A stretch of DNA of 64,000 nucleotides from Chamaecyparis obtusa. Lineage: Eukaryota; Streptophyta; Pinopsida; Cupressales; Cupressaceae. The translations under genes and the position numbers were made by a program. Every line of letters begins with the position of its first letter. Positions within the stretch are counted from its first letter, which is position 1. Below the pieces are notes generated by a model. That model saw only the letters and a list, made by a program, of their open reading frames with translations, searched no databases and was not told the DNA's origin. The DNA is taken from contig BSBK01001302.1 in assembly GCA_027943335.1 (NCBI GenBank), positions 1,623,501-1,687,500 on the forward strand. The letters run 5' to 3'. Of this stretch, positions 11,800 to 22,881 are shown in pieces.

Positions 11800-13010
11800 T
11801 GTGATATCCCCTTCTAGTTAGAGACATCATTCTAGCTATTGATTAGCCTATCATTGGACCCTCGTAGGCTAGTAGAGATGGATAGAGGGTCAATTTGTGC
11901 ACAAAGAAGATATGCTTATCTGATGGTTCGACTTTTGTAGGGCTCAACACCCTTGATTTGGTATGGAGAGGTTTTAGACTCTGTTTGTTTGAGTTTTGCT
12001 ATTTTTAGCAACTTTTAGAGTCATAGAGATGGACCCTTGCTATTTTTAGAAATATTATTTGATTACATGGGAAATTATTATGCCAACTCTAGTTCCAGAT
12101 GGTTAAGCCAGATTCGCATTTTTGAGGGAGTTATTCAGTTTTCGGTGATTATATATTAATTAAATGGCAAAGGATTTAATATTAAGTTGTAAATTGACTT
12201 TATATTAAATCACTTAAGTGATGGGTCTTAATATCATAAAAGGGGCCAAATTAATGTATTAATTTATTGACATGTTTTCCTAAGTCTAAATCATTAAATT
12301 TATTTAATGATTATATTTTTAATGCCTTGAAGAAAGTAATCGCAGCTTTTCGTGGAATTGTGAATTAGGGTTGGAAAGCCTATTTATGCTTGTTGGGGAA
12401 AGAAGAAAGGCATCCATTGTTATTGTTATTGATTATTGCTTCTTGCTCCGAGCTTTAGACAAGGGTTTTTAGCATTTCACCATCAGAGAAATGTAGTTTT
12501 CTTCGGTGTTCGCCATTTGAGCTAGTGAAATACTTGGTGAATCTGGTATTGTGGAGAGGGTCTTATCCAGAGATTCTTATTGTATTCAGTAGAGGGTTTT
12601 ACTTGCAGTTGTGGAAAGATAATATCCGTTGGTAGTTGGGGATTGACGAAGACAGATTATATCATATAGAGGTTGAAACATGGGGACAAAATGTCATCTT
12701 CAACATTTACTACTTCAACAAATAAATAATTACAGCAGCACATGACAGTCTTATTCCAGGTTTTTTATGTAGTTCATAGTTGCCTTTGGTGATATTTTTC
12801 CAATAAAAGATTGTTTGGATTTTACTTGTATTTCATTAGAAAATAAATAGAAGTTGCAGCAGTATTTCAAATTGTTTTAGAATTTTAGATTATGGTATAT
12901 TTTCTTTTTGCTCTAAAACTTGTGAAAACCACAAAAAAAATTATAAACTTTCAAAACAAATATTGAGACAGAACAACTTCAGCAATTAGAGCCTGTGAAG
13001 GGTTCTTATA
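11800..13010 (+). repeat. 5' LTR of chromovirus
   Basis: Begins TGTGATATCCCC and ends TTCTTATA immediately before the PBS. The length of 1211 bp equals the reconstructed 3' LTR length. The part at 12170-12310 (TTAATATTAAGT..., AAAAGGGGCC) is repeated at 18770-18846 and from 22884 on. Confidence 0.9.
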
Positions 13011-13011
13011 G

Positions 13012-13023
13012 TGGTATCAAAGC
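13012..13023 (+). other. Primer binding site of chromovirus
   Basis: TGGTATCAAAGC one base after the LTR matches the initiator Met-tRNA type PBS, with one change from the usual TGGTATCAGAGC. Confidence 0.8.
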
Positions 13024-13044
13024 TAAATCCTGCCATCCTGAGGG

Positions 13045-14543
13045 TTGAGTTATTACAGACAGCCAGAGCAGGTTGGTTCACATAGGTATTATACACGCAG
13101 GAGAGCCTTACTTGAAGTCGAACAGGTTTTAGAACAATCTGTCATCATGGGTGACAGGCATGATGGTAGCCCACCCAGGGTAAACAGGAATGATGAAGAC
13201 CAGGAAACCAGAGAGTTTTTTAGAACTATGGCAACAGGGCAGCAACAGGTGGCCCAAGCATTACAAGAACTACCATGATGGAGCGGATGAATCCACCTGA
13301 CAGGCAGAATAGGGAACAAGAGGATAACATAAGTGCTATAGGTTCTCCATGGGCACAGAGGACACACTCTAGGACAGCAAATAGACCCACACGTCCTACC
13401 TTTGTTAGGGAGGAACCAGTGCAGGATCCAGTAGAGGAAGCTGGGGACGAGATGTTTGCAGACATCCTTATGGATGCAAATGATGAGTGGGAACTATTGG
13501 CCCCACATGTGCGAGAAAGGATGACCTTTGAAAGGTTTGTGAACCAAAGGAGAGAACACTACCGTCTAGTCAGACAGGACAGGAGACCTAGGGGGCAGAA
13601 TAATGAACTAAAGTGTGCTACAGGCAAGCTTTCCTTGTCCACTTTTGATGGTAGTGGTAGATTGACAGCGCAAGCTTGGATCCACAAGCTTGATACTTTT
13701 CTAGCATTGAGGCCTATGACAGAGATTGAGGCAATAAAATATGCCACTTTACATTTGGAGGGAGTAGCACACGATTGGTGGTATCATGGGTTGATCACTC
13801 TTTAGCACAACCAGGTGACTTCTTACGAGGACTTCGTGGACAGATTGGTTGAAAGGTTTGATAGGAAAGATTCAGAGGTATACTTTAGAGACCTGGCACA
13901 GCTCAAACAGATAGGGAGCTTAGAGCATTTTATTAATGAGTTTCAACGGTCCTCAGTTATGGTCCCAGACATATCAGAGAGGAGGTTAATAGTATTATTT
14001 ACTGAAGGCTTAACCGAACCAGTTAGAGGTTGGGTAAAGGCTTTTGATCCTTTTACATTGAATGATGCTATGAAGAAAGCCAGAAGCATGGAGCATGCAG
14101 CCCTAGTGAATAAATTTAAGCCCAAGGTAGCTTCCTCCAGCAAGGACAATAAGTCATTCTTTAAGAAACCAGAGAGGATTGAATTTAAACCCGAAAATAG
14201 AGATAAATCTTTTGCACCTCGTGACAGGGAGACACTTAATTATTTGCAGAAGAAGAAATTGTGTTTCTATTGCAAAGGACCTTATGACATGAACCATGAT
14301 TGTCCTTTAAGACCCAAAGGCAAAGCAAACAGGGTTATGTGGGCTTATTATGAGGATTCCGATTCTGAAAATTTAGACCAGCAATTTGAAAATGAGGGAT
14401 CAACTAAAGAAAAGGAAAGCACAAGTGATGAAAAGTTGAACCAAATGGCTACAGATGATGAAAAGACTGAGGGTAGACTTAAGGAGGCCCGACTCATCAG
14501 TGTGCAGCAGGAGGGATCATTCAGGATGAGGGGAATATGTTAG
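13045..14543 (+). pseudogene. gag of chromovirus (decayed)
   Basis: Open blocks 13045-13278, 13275-13805 and 13815-14543 together make a gag polyprotein. The first join needs a frame change, and the second is a single TAG at 13803-13805. The capsid-like core is visible (FDGSGRLTAQAWIHKLDTFL, HLEGVAHDWWYHG). It continues with the typical YEDFVDRLVERFDRKD and FINEFQRSSVMV segments, then a Lys-rich linker and a zinc knuckle CFYCKGPYDMNHDC of the CX2CX7HxC type seen in plant gypsy gags. No ATG was found for the first block. The product would package element RNA in cytoplasmic particles. The end is displaced by the 575-bp insertion that follows. Confidence 0.85.
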
Positions 14544-14799
14544 GAAATCAGATCTTGGGAATATAATTTACTGTTTTATATATACACTGATAAATGACGG
14601 TTCTGATATATAAATATACTGTGATGCTTTTATATTTATACTGAATATATTATATTATATGTTGTGACCGCAGGTGATAATAGCAATGTACTCTATTATT
14701 GATTGTATTATCCCTGCGATCATAGCATACATATATATGCTGATGATAGGGTGACAGCAAACATTATGCCCCTTCGAAAGTGAAAGGGCACGTCCCATG

Positions 14800-14864
14800 G
14801 TCGCTGATTACATTAGTGCTAGCGACTGTTAACAACAGTCACTAGCACTAATGTAAGCAGCGAC
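14800..14864. repeat. 31-bp-arm palindrome
   Basis: The left arm 14800-14830 and right arm 14834-14864 are reverse complements with two mismatches, separated by AAC. The arms read GTCGCTGATTACATTAGTGC and onward. A further copy of the word ACTTACATTAGTGTAGTCG follows directly. As RNA or single-stranded DNA this would fold into a strong hairpin. Confidence 0.9.
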
Positions 14865-15087
14865 TTACATTAGTGTAGTCGGCTGTATGTTTAGTGCCGT
14901 TCATTCATACATTCAACTTCATAGTCGATGCTAATAGTTATGATAGATATCAAACATAGTTCGATCAATATTAATGTAATATCATAATATTGTATTATGA
15001 TATTATCATTATTATATTATAAATATAATAATGATAATATGATAATAACAATATAAATTACAACTCTTTAATGTATAGTATAGTATA

Positions 15088-15110
15088 ATATATATATATA
15101 TATATATATA
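15088..15110. repeat. (AT)n microsatellite
   Basis: A perfect TA dinucleotide run at the right end of the 575-bp insertion, just before the protease start. Confidence 0.9.
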
Positions 15111-15113
15111 CGA

Positions 15114-15545
15114 ATGAAGCTATATCTTAACAGAGTATTGGCAGGGCAGCGAGTTATCACCTTGCTCGATATGGGTGCCACTTATAATTTTATTGATTCC
15201 AGGTTGGTTGAGAGACGTGGGATTCAGACAGAGCAGTTTGAGGGTCTGAGAGTGAGGGTAGCTGATGGCTACGTCCTCAAATGTGATAGGAAGATTACAG
15301 GTCTACCCTTGAGGATTAATAACTTTGACTTCAAAGCTGATTTTTATGTTGTAAACATGGGTGACACAGATCTAGTACTTGGTATGACTTGGTTGCATGA
15401 CAGTGGAGTGTTCACTCTCGATCTGAGAGACATGGAGATGAAGTTCCAATCGGATGGAAAGACACATATACTTAAGGCCATCTGTGACAGTGAGTTTAGG
15501 ATGATGTCCTGCAGACGGATGGGGAGCTTGCTGAGATATGACTAG
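15114..15545 (+). pseudogene. Aspartic protease of chromovirus
   Basis: This is an open block of 143 codons with the retropepsin-like fold signature: LLDMGATYNFIDSRLVERRG, then ADGYVLKCDRKITGLPL, then FYVVNMGDTDLVLGMTWL. The catalytic D-(S/T)-G triad reads D-M-G. The codon is ATG, one C-to-T step from ACG (Thr), so the active site is probably damaged. The enzyme would process the gag-pol polyprotein. The Met start is only the first in-frame ATG after the insertion, because the native protein would be a fusion with gag. Confidence 0.85.
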
Positions 15546-15569
15546 GTTGAGTAGGCAGCCCGTTGCACT

Positions 15570-16949
15570 TTGATGCCATCACAGGGGCAGCAACATTCCG
15601 AGTATCATCCAGACATACAGGCATTGAGAATCAAGCATAGTAAGGTGTTCAGTGACATTCCACCAAGTAGTCCTCCTGATAGAGGTATTGAGCACATCAT
15701 TGAGTTGGAGGAGGGTGCCAAACCCATTATGATTACACCCTACAGACATCCAAAGAGATTGAAGGATGAGATTGAGAAAACCATCAAGGAACTACTTGCT
15801 CTGGGGCACATTAGACCAAGTAAGTCTCCTTTTGCTTCTTCTGTGGTTTTGGTGAAGAAGGATGGTACTCTTAGGATGTGCATAGATTATAGGGTCCTGA
15901 ACAAGAAGACTATAAAAAATAGGTACCCCATACCACGGATTGATGAATTATTAGATGAGTTACACGGAGCATGCTTCTGCTCCAAAATTGATTTGAGATC
16001 AGGGTATCATCAGATCTGAGTCAGAGAGCAGGATATAGAGAAGACGGCATTTCAGTGTCATTGTGGCCATTTTGAGTTTGTAGTTATGCCATTTGGGCTA
16101 ACTAATGCTCCAGCCACTTTTTAGTCCACAATGAACAGGGTCTTTCAGCCTCAGTTGAGGAAATTTGTGTTAGTCTTCTTTGATGACATCTTAGTGTATA
16201 GTAGGACATGAGATGAGCATGTGCGACACTTAGACACTGTGTTGAGTATTTTGAGCAGGGAATCCTTATATGCAAAGGAGTCTAAATGTGATTTGGGATT
16301 ATTAGAGTTACTATATCTGGGTCACATTATCAGTGCACAAGGAGTACGCATGGATCTTGAAAAGATTCGTGCTATTGTCGAGTGGCCTACTCCAGTAAAC
16401 CTGACACAGTTGAGAGGATTTTTGGGGTTGTGTGGGTTCTACAGGAGGTTTGTTAGTGGATATTTTAGGCATGCAGCACCCTTGACGGATTTGATGAGGA
16501 AGGGGGCTTTCTTGTGGACTCCTAAGGCACAAGAGTGTTTTGATAAATTCAAGGAGTTGATGACTTCTTGTCCAGTGTTAGCACTACCAAATTTCAGTAA
16601 ACCATTTGAGCTTCATTGTGATGCATCTGGCGAGGGCGTTGGAGCGGTGCTTATGCAAGACAAGCACTTGATTGTGTATGAGAGTAGGAAGCTCATGGGA
16701 CCTGAGAGGAGCTTCAGCATTTATGATAAGGAAATGTTGACCATAATGCATGCTTTGGCCAAATTTAGGCACTATTTAGTGGGCAGCAAATTCAGCATAA
16801 AAACAGACCACAATAGCTTTAAGCATTTCTTGGGGCAGCGAGATCTTAATGACAGGCAGCAAAAATGGGTAAGTAAATTACAGGCATATGACTTTGATAT
16901 TACCTATTTCAAGGGTACACAAAATGTAGTAGCAGATGCCTTGTCATGA
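15570..16949 (+). pseudogene. Reverse transcriptase and RNase H of chromovirus (decayed)
   Basis: RT motifs are in order: [63 protein letters not shown] and the catalytic FFDDILVYS (about 16178-16204). They are followed by the connection and RNase H (LHCDASGEGVGAVLMQ, the YDKEMLTIMHAL block, and the ending FKGTQNVVADALS). Three in-frame stops interrupt it: TGA at 16018, TAG in ATF*ST near 16123, and TGA near 16208. Each is one transition from the expected codon (CGA, CAG, TGG). RT copies element RNA to cDNA and RNase H removes the RNA strand. Because it is interrupted, this copy cannot supply the enzyme. Confidence 0.9.
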
Positions 16950-18228
16950 AGACCCCACTTGAGCTTGATGATGGATATATCAGAGGATTGGAGACATTTG
17001 ATCCTTGCAGAGTATGCAAAGGATACATAGGCATCAGGATTCATAGATGGATCAGCTCAGGATAGTGATTTCACCCTTGCGAATGAGCTCATCATTTACA
17101 AAGGGCGCATTTATTTGGTGCCAGGGTCAGAGGTGAGGAGGATGGTGTTGAGAGTTTATCATGACTCACCTATGGCAGGACATCCAGGTTTTTATAAAAC
17201 CTACCGGCAGATTCGTGAGCGTTTTTCTTGGAAAGGGCTCAAGGTTGAGGTGTTATAGTATGTTAGAGAGTGTCCTTGCCAATAGAATAAATAGGAGCAC
17301 TCTTATCCAGCCGGTTTACTTAAGCCACTTCCGATTCTTGACAGAAAGTGGGAGTGTTGTCCATGGACTTCATCACAGGACTGCCGAGAGCCTAGGGCAG
17401 AGATTGTATATATGTTGTTGATCGGCTTACGAAGTTTGCCCACTTCTTTCCGATCACTGCTACATACATTGCTACCCAAGTGGCAGATTTATTCTTTAGA
17501 GAGGTATTCAGGTTGCATGGCTTACCTCGGAGCATTGTTAGTGACAGGGACAACAGATTTATGAGTCACTTTTGGCAAGAGTTATTCAGATTGTGCGGGA
17601 CAGGGCTCACTCCGAGTACTAGCTACCACCCCCAGATGGACATACTAAGATAGTCAACAAATGGGTGGAGGGATACATCAGGAACTACATAGCAGGGCAA
17701 CAAAAGGCTTGGGTTAAGTGGATTTACCTATGTGAGTATTGCTACAATTCCACTTATCACATGTCTATTCAGATGTCACCTTTCATGAAATTGTATGGGT
17801 ATGAGGCAACCAATTTCATGGATCTTTTGCTGAGCGACAGTAGAGTGCCTAGTGCTGGAGATTTGTTACAGGAGAGCTAGGACATTGTAAAGGCCCTTAA
17901 GGAGAATATTACTAAGGCATAGAATCAACAGAAACAATATGCAGATCAGAAGAGGATTGAGCGGATTTGTGAGGTAGGGGATATGGTGTACTTGATGTTA
18001 CAGCCTTACCGCTAGTCCACTCTTAAAAGGAGTGGTGCCGAGAAATTGAAGCCACGATACTATGGACCTTTCAGGGTGATCAGGGGAGTTGGAGAGGTGG
18101 TGTATGAGTTGGATTTACCGGCAGAGAGTAAAGTCCATAATGTTTTTCATGTGTCATGTCTCAAAAAGGCATTAGGACACCAAATTGTTCCTTCTACAAT
18201 GCTTCCACCTTTGGATGATGAAGGGAAG
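16950..18228 (+). pseudogene. Integrase of chromovirus (frameshifted)
   Basis: The zinc-binding start is visible (YHDSPMAGHPGFYKTYRQI at about 17155-17215). The Cys pair reads CPC instead of the usual CxxC. The catalytic core is scattered over frames: the LPRSIVSDRDNRFMSHFWQELF part lies at about 17520-17590, followed by GTGLTPSTSYHPQMD. The C-terminal part (QKAWVKWIYLCEYCYNSTYH, then YYGPFRVIRGVGEVVYELDL, then KVHNVFHVSCLKKALG) is at 17700-18180. Several stops and at least two frameshifts are present. The enzyme would insert the cDNA into chromosomal DNA, but this copy is dead. Confidence 0.85.
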
Positions 18229-18435
18229 TTGGTTTTAGTGCTCGAGGCTATTTTGGAGTTTAGGGAGAGAAACTTGAGGAGGCGCACTACCAGGGAGTAC
18301 TTGGTGAAATGGAAGGACATGCCGGTTGAGGATGCCACTTGGGAGAGCGAGGAGATTTTACAGCATCCAGAATTGAGATTGCTTGAGGACAAACAATTTC
18401 AGGAAGGGCGGACTGTGATGTCCCCTTCTAGCTAG
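18229..18435 (+). pseudogene. Chromodomain at the integrase C terminus
   Basis: An open segment reads LEAILEFRERNLRRRTTREY, LVKWKDMPVEDATWESEEIL and QHPEL. This is the chromodomain pattern with the aromatic YLVKWK and ATWE motifs. In chromoviruses this domain binds modified histone tails and steers integration. It is the terminal part of the pol frame that starts at 18046 and runs into the 3' LTR. The purine-rich GGAAGGGCGGAC just before the LTR can serve as the polypurine tract. Confidence 0.88.
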
Positions 18436-18846
18436 AGACATCATTCTAGCTATTGATTAGCCTATCATTGGACCCTCGTAGGCTAGTAGAGACGGATAGA
18501 GGATCAATTTGTGCATAGAGGAGATATGCTTATCTGATGGTTCAACTTTTGCAGAGCTCAGCACCCTTGATTTGGTATGGAGAGGTTTCAGACTTTGTTT
18601 GTTTGAGTTTTGCTATTTTTAGCAACTTTTAGAGTCATAGAGATGGACCCCTACCATTTTTAGAAATATTATTTGATCACATGGGAAATTATTATGCCAG
18701 CAACAGTTTCAGACGGTTAAGCCAGATTTGCATTTTTGAGGGAGTTATTCAGTTTTCGGTGATTATATATTAATTAAATGGCAAAGGATTTAATATTAAG
18801 TTGTACATTGACTTTATATTAAATCACTTAACTGATGGGTCTTAAT
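18414..18846 (+). repeat. 3' LTR of chromovirus, left part
   Basis: Starts TGTGATGTCCCC and matches the 5' LTR from 11800 on. It is interrupted at 18846 after GTCTTAAT by hAT copy A. The remainder of this LTR resumes at 22882 (first repeat base). Confidence 0.92.
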
Positions 18847-21800
18847 CATAGTTCCAAGACTCGGACTCACCTCGGACTTGAAAAGCTCAAAATAGACTTG
18901 GACTCGGACTCGGCGCCCAGACTCGGCAAATCAAAAAACCCATGAAATGCAAAGATTTTTAATGATTTTAAGTTTTTTTCTTGCAATATTTAGTCAATTA
19001 ACATCTAATACACAATAATTGAGATAAATAGAAACTCCTTTGCACACATACACAACTTTGCATAGATCACATAAGTAAAAATACGGATTTCTGAAGAAAA
19101 CTAGTTGAAGTTACTGACACTGTTAAACGAAATAACATATAGAAATTTGAAATATAGTGTCACTGTCAAATGATAAATCAAAATGTCTACAATATTCATG
19201 GAATATGAAATCCATGGAATGAGAAGTTCAAAACATATATCAAAGATTCAAAATAAAGGCTCATAGCCTCATAGTAGCCTATGTCCTCCTACGAGTACGC
19301 CTAAAATGACAATTGGAAGACTCTATAGCCATCCTCTCTCCTTGCGTCTGAGGCTGAACCGAAACAGGATCCTCAGTGACATGCTCATTGGAAACCTCCT
19401 CCTCCTCATCATCCTCCTCATCATCACCCTCATAATCCTCATCATCAATTTCGGATCCACCACTCTCAGCCTTAGGGTCCTGCACTGGGTCTCCTCGTGC
19501 TCTAGCCTCCTCCTGTGCCATCGCTACTGCCTCTGCCTCTCGATCCACTTGATCAACCCACTCCAAGTCTCTATCACTGAAGACAGGATCATTCATCTCA
19601 GTGTTCCACTCTTCTTGTGGATCAATGTTCTCTAATTGAATTGGAGATGTGTCAGTGCCCAAGATACGTTTGTGACGAAGGCGAAGGTTGTAGTGAACAA
19701 ACACAAGATCATTCATCTTTTTCACGGCCAACCTGTTGCGCTTCTTGGAGTGTATATGCTCAAACATACTCCAATTGCGTTCGCATCCTGAAGCACTAGA
19801 TGGGTGGCTCAAGATACGAATGGCAATCCTCTGTAGATTTGGCACCTTAGTACCAAACATCTCCCACCATGCATCTGAAACAAGAAAATTTCAAATCAGT
19901 TCTATAACTTTAACTTTATCAATCTAGATTCTAAAGTGGTAAACCGTAATAGAATTAGAAATTAGAATTTGGAATCATAGATTCTTACCAGGCATCAATG
20001 CAGTTCGATTTGTTTTGCATATCTCTCGTGCAAATAAGTCCCCTTGTGCTTTGGTGTATATCTTTGCCTCACGGACTGTACTTGTGGAAATTGCATCATC
20101 AAGTGACATCCTCTCTATAACATCATAGAGGCCACTCCACACCTCCACATCAGCCTTGAAACTTGGGCTGAATTGGTATGTTGGATTAAGGAAGTAGGCA
20201 GCTGCATGTATAGGCCTGTGAAATAGATTGTGCCATCGCCTATCAATAACATCCCATAGGGGACCATATCTATCCCGATTTCCTGCATAAAAGGATCGAA
20301 TGGCCTCTTTCACCCTATCCATGCCCTCATAAATGTATCCCATTGAGGGCTTCTCTCCATCAGCAACCCGTAGGAGAACAACAAGAGGTCGTACAAGTTG
20401 CAATAAATGAAGTTGAACAATGAACATAAAGTTATAAACAAGTGTTTAACAAAAAATAATGATATGAAAGGGAATTGGAAATGAGGACAAAAAGGAAAAT
20501 TACATCAACAATCTCTTTGGCCGGTTGCCAAAAGGTTCTCTCATCAAAAACCAAGTCAACCATGGCAGCCCCTGCAGTGGTCTTTGCATATGATGATCTT
20601 GTCCACTCCTCACATACAAACATGCCTTTCACACCGGCCTTTGACTTGAGCATGGATTGCAACATGAGAAAATTTGTTGCAAATCTAGTGACCCCTGGAC
20701 AAGACAACTCTTTTTGTTTTGTGTGTTGCCTCATAAGGTTGAGGACCCAAGTATGATTATATATATACTTGCAAATATTTCTTCCTATGTCTACACATGT
20801 TTTTATCCAAGGAAGTTTGCCAAGGTCCTCCAACATGAGGTCAATGCAATGAGCGGCACAAGGGGTCCAAAATATGTGGGGGTGCCTCTCCATAAGAAGT
20901 TTACCTACCAAAAAAATAAACAAATTAAAAAGAAAACTTAAAGCAAGAGAAGTAAGACATAGAAATTAAAAATTAAAATAATTTAAAATTTTACCTGCTG
21001 CAACATAATTTGCTGCATTATCTGTGTATATTTGCACCACATTCTCCTCACCAACCTCCTTCAACACTCCCTCCATCACCTCACAAAGATACTCAGCATT
21101 TTTTGTCTTCCCCGAGGCATCAATGGATTTCAAAAACATTGTACCACCTGAGAAAAAATAAAGCAATTTAGTAGTAGTACTTACTACCATGATCAGTGAT
21201 CAATCTAATTCATAATTTCATAACTTAAGTCTTATAGCTTAAAAACTTAACATATCTGATGAGGAGACAAGAAAATTCAGAAGTGTCCTATTTCTTCTAT
21301 CAGTCCAACCATTTGTCATGATGGTGCAACCCTTTGCCTTCCATACCTTACGTTGCTCCTCAATTTCAACTTGTACATCAACAACTCGTTGGGACAAAAT
21401 AGGACCTCTTAGCTCCTCATCATTAGGGGCTCTAAACCCCGCACCACAAACAGTAACAACATCTATGGCAATTTGCCAATATGGAGACCTAAAAGCAATT
21501 AAATAAATAAATTAAAAAGAAGACCTAAAGCAAGAGAAGTAAGACATAGAAATTAAAAATTAAAATTATATATTAATAAGTACCTTGCTGCATTGAATGG
21601 AAGGTTGTTGTAGAAGAAAAAATCTCCAAGTGCTAGTTTTGCTTTGTCATGCATCTCCTTATTCCAATTCATGCCCTCAAGTGATGGTTGTGCACCAGGA
21701 GTTGTGCGTGGAGCAAAGATGGAATCAAGTGTGGATGGTTTCTTACGAACCTGACCCCCAATGCTCACACTCGCAGATGTAGAAGTAGTAATAGTAGTAC

Positions 21801-22881
21801 TAGTGCCAATAGGAGTCCTAGCATGTGTCCTTGAAGAGCCCTGTGTAGCTAAGGCTGCCATTTCTTCTGCTTGTTTCTTTTGTAATTCTTTCTTCTCTTC
21901 AGCTGCCTCTAAAATAGCTATCATCCTGCATTTGACATCTTCGGGAACCAGTAAACATGCTTTAGCATCTTGCTTTGGTATATGTGCAAGATGATATTTC
22001 AGCCTATTAATGCCTCCCCCATTATATGTTACCCTACAATCCCAACATGTAACAACTCCCTTTTTGTGGCCAAGGATGGCATGTAACCAAGCCTCATCCC
22101 TTGCTACGGCACGAGGGTCTGCATCCGGGTTTGTTTTAGGCATACTTCCACTTCCACTACCCTCAGTCTGAGACATGATGACTGCTGGCAGCTGCAATAT
22201 ATCATAAATAAAACAAAATAAGCATCTACAAGACTACAATATATATTATAGAAACTGAAAATCAATTTTACAGTTTACCAACACTAGAAATGTAAAATTG
22301 TAATTTGTAAATACTAAATACTAAACAAAATGGAGACAAAAAAAGATTCATGAATACAAAAAAAAAATATAAAACAACAAAAAGAAAGTAACATACCTCT
22401 TGGAATTTGCTCTAGAAATGGAAATGCAAATTAACTTTGTAGAAGCCTCCTCCAAATGCGTCTTTCAACTCCTCTCAATGCTTACATGCAAGCTACAAAG
22501 TGCAACAAAGTTGAACAAACAATCAGCAATCCTTCAATGAGAGCCAACCGGTTTTCTTCCTAAAACCCCAATCCTCTTCTCTCAAGCATTTTTTCTCTCT
22601 TCTTTCCTTATGCAAGTGATAGAATGACCTTTTTAGGTCAAAGACATATTATAAAAGGCAAAACAAACCAAAAAAACAAAGTGAAATAATAAAAAAATGC
22701 TTTTTTTAAGCGCTGAAAAGTGCTAATTGCCGGCCGAGTCCAGACATCGGGACTCGCCGAGTTCGGTGAGTCCATGCCTGACTCGGCCGAGTCCGAGTCC
22801 AGAGGCAGCCAGACTCAGCTGGCCTAACTCTGGCTCGGACTCGCCGAGTCAGGCATGGACTCAGCGAGTCCTGGAACATTG
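18847..22881 (-). mobile_element. hAT transposon copy A (4035 bp), in chromovirus 3' LTR
   Basis: The element is flanked by the 8-bp target duplication GTCTTAAT (18839-18846 and 22882-22889), the hAT hallmark. The uninterrupted site is preserved in the 5' LTR. TIRs are CATAGTTCCAAGACTCGG on the left and, on the reverse strand at the right, CAATGTTCCAGGACTCGC. Both subterminal regions are dense in GACTCGG/CCGAGTC words. The transposase reads on the minus strand. The element is a close relative of copy B (57228-61309) in opposite orientation. It must be younger than the chromovirus insertion. Confidence 0.95.
19279..22176 (-). pseudogene. hAT transposase, copy A (open frames, damaged site and splicing)
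   Basis: Exons by alignment to copy B: 22176-21584, 21488-21256, 21147-20995, 20904-20504, 20397-19989 and 19874-19279, adding to 2385 bp. Domains are a BED-type zinc finger (CWDCRVTYNGG..H..H) in exon 1, the DUF659/RNase H-like core, and the hAT dimerisation domain (SSASGCERNWSMFEHIHSKK) with an acidic tail. No internal stop was found. Three defects stand out against copy B. The first catalytic Asp motif T-D-G-W-T-D reads T-N-G-W-T-D. The donor after exon 2 is AT instead of GT (21255-21254). The acceptor before exon 5 is AA instead of AG (20399-20398). All three are G-to-A on the coding strand. The enzyme would cut at TIRs and is predicted inactive here. Confidence 0.9.

Larger units (their letters stand above)
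14537..15111 (+). mobile_element. 575-bp AT-rich insertion between gag and protease
   Basis: Gag (RMRG...) and protease (MKLYLNRVL...) would be adjacent in this element family. They are separated here by 575 bp flanked by the short direct repeat GAAT (14533-14536 and 15112-15115). The insert starts ATGTTAGGAAAT and is AT-rich. It contains a long palindrome at 14800-14864 and ends in an (AT)n tract at 15088-15110. It has no coding capacity. It may be a small non-autonomous element or a solo LTR with a TGTTAGG start, but class and exact ends are uncertain. Confidence 0.55.
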
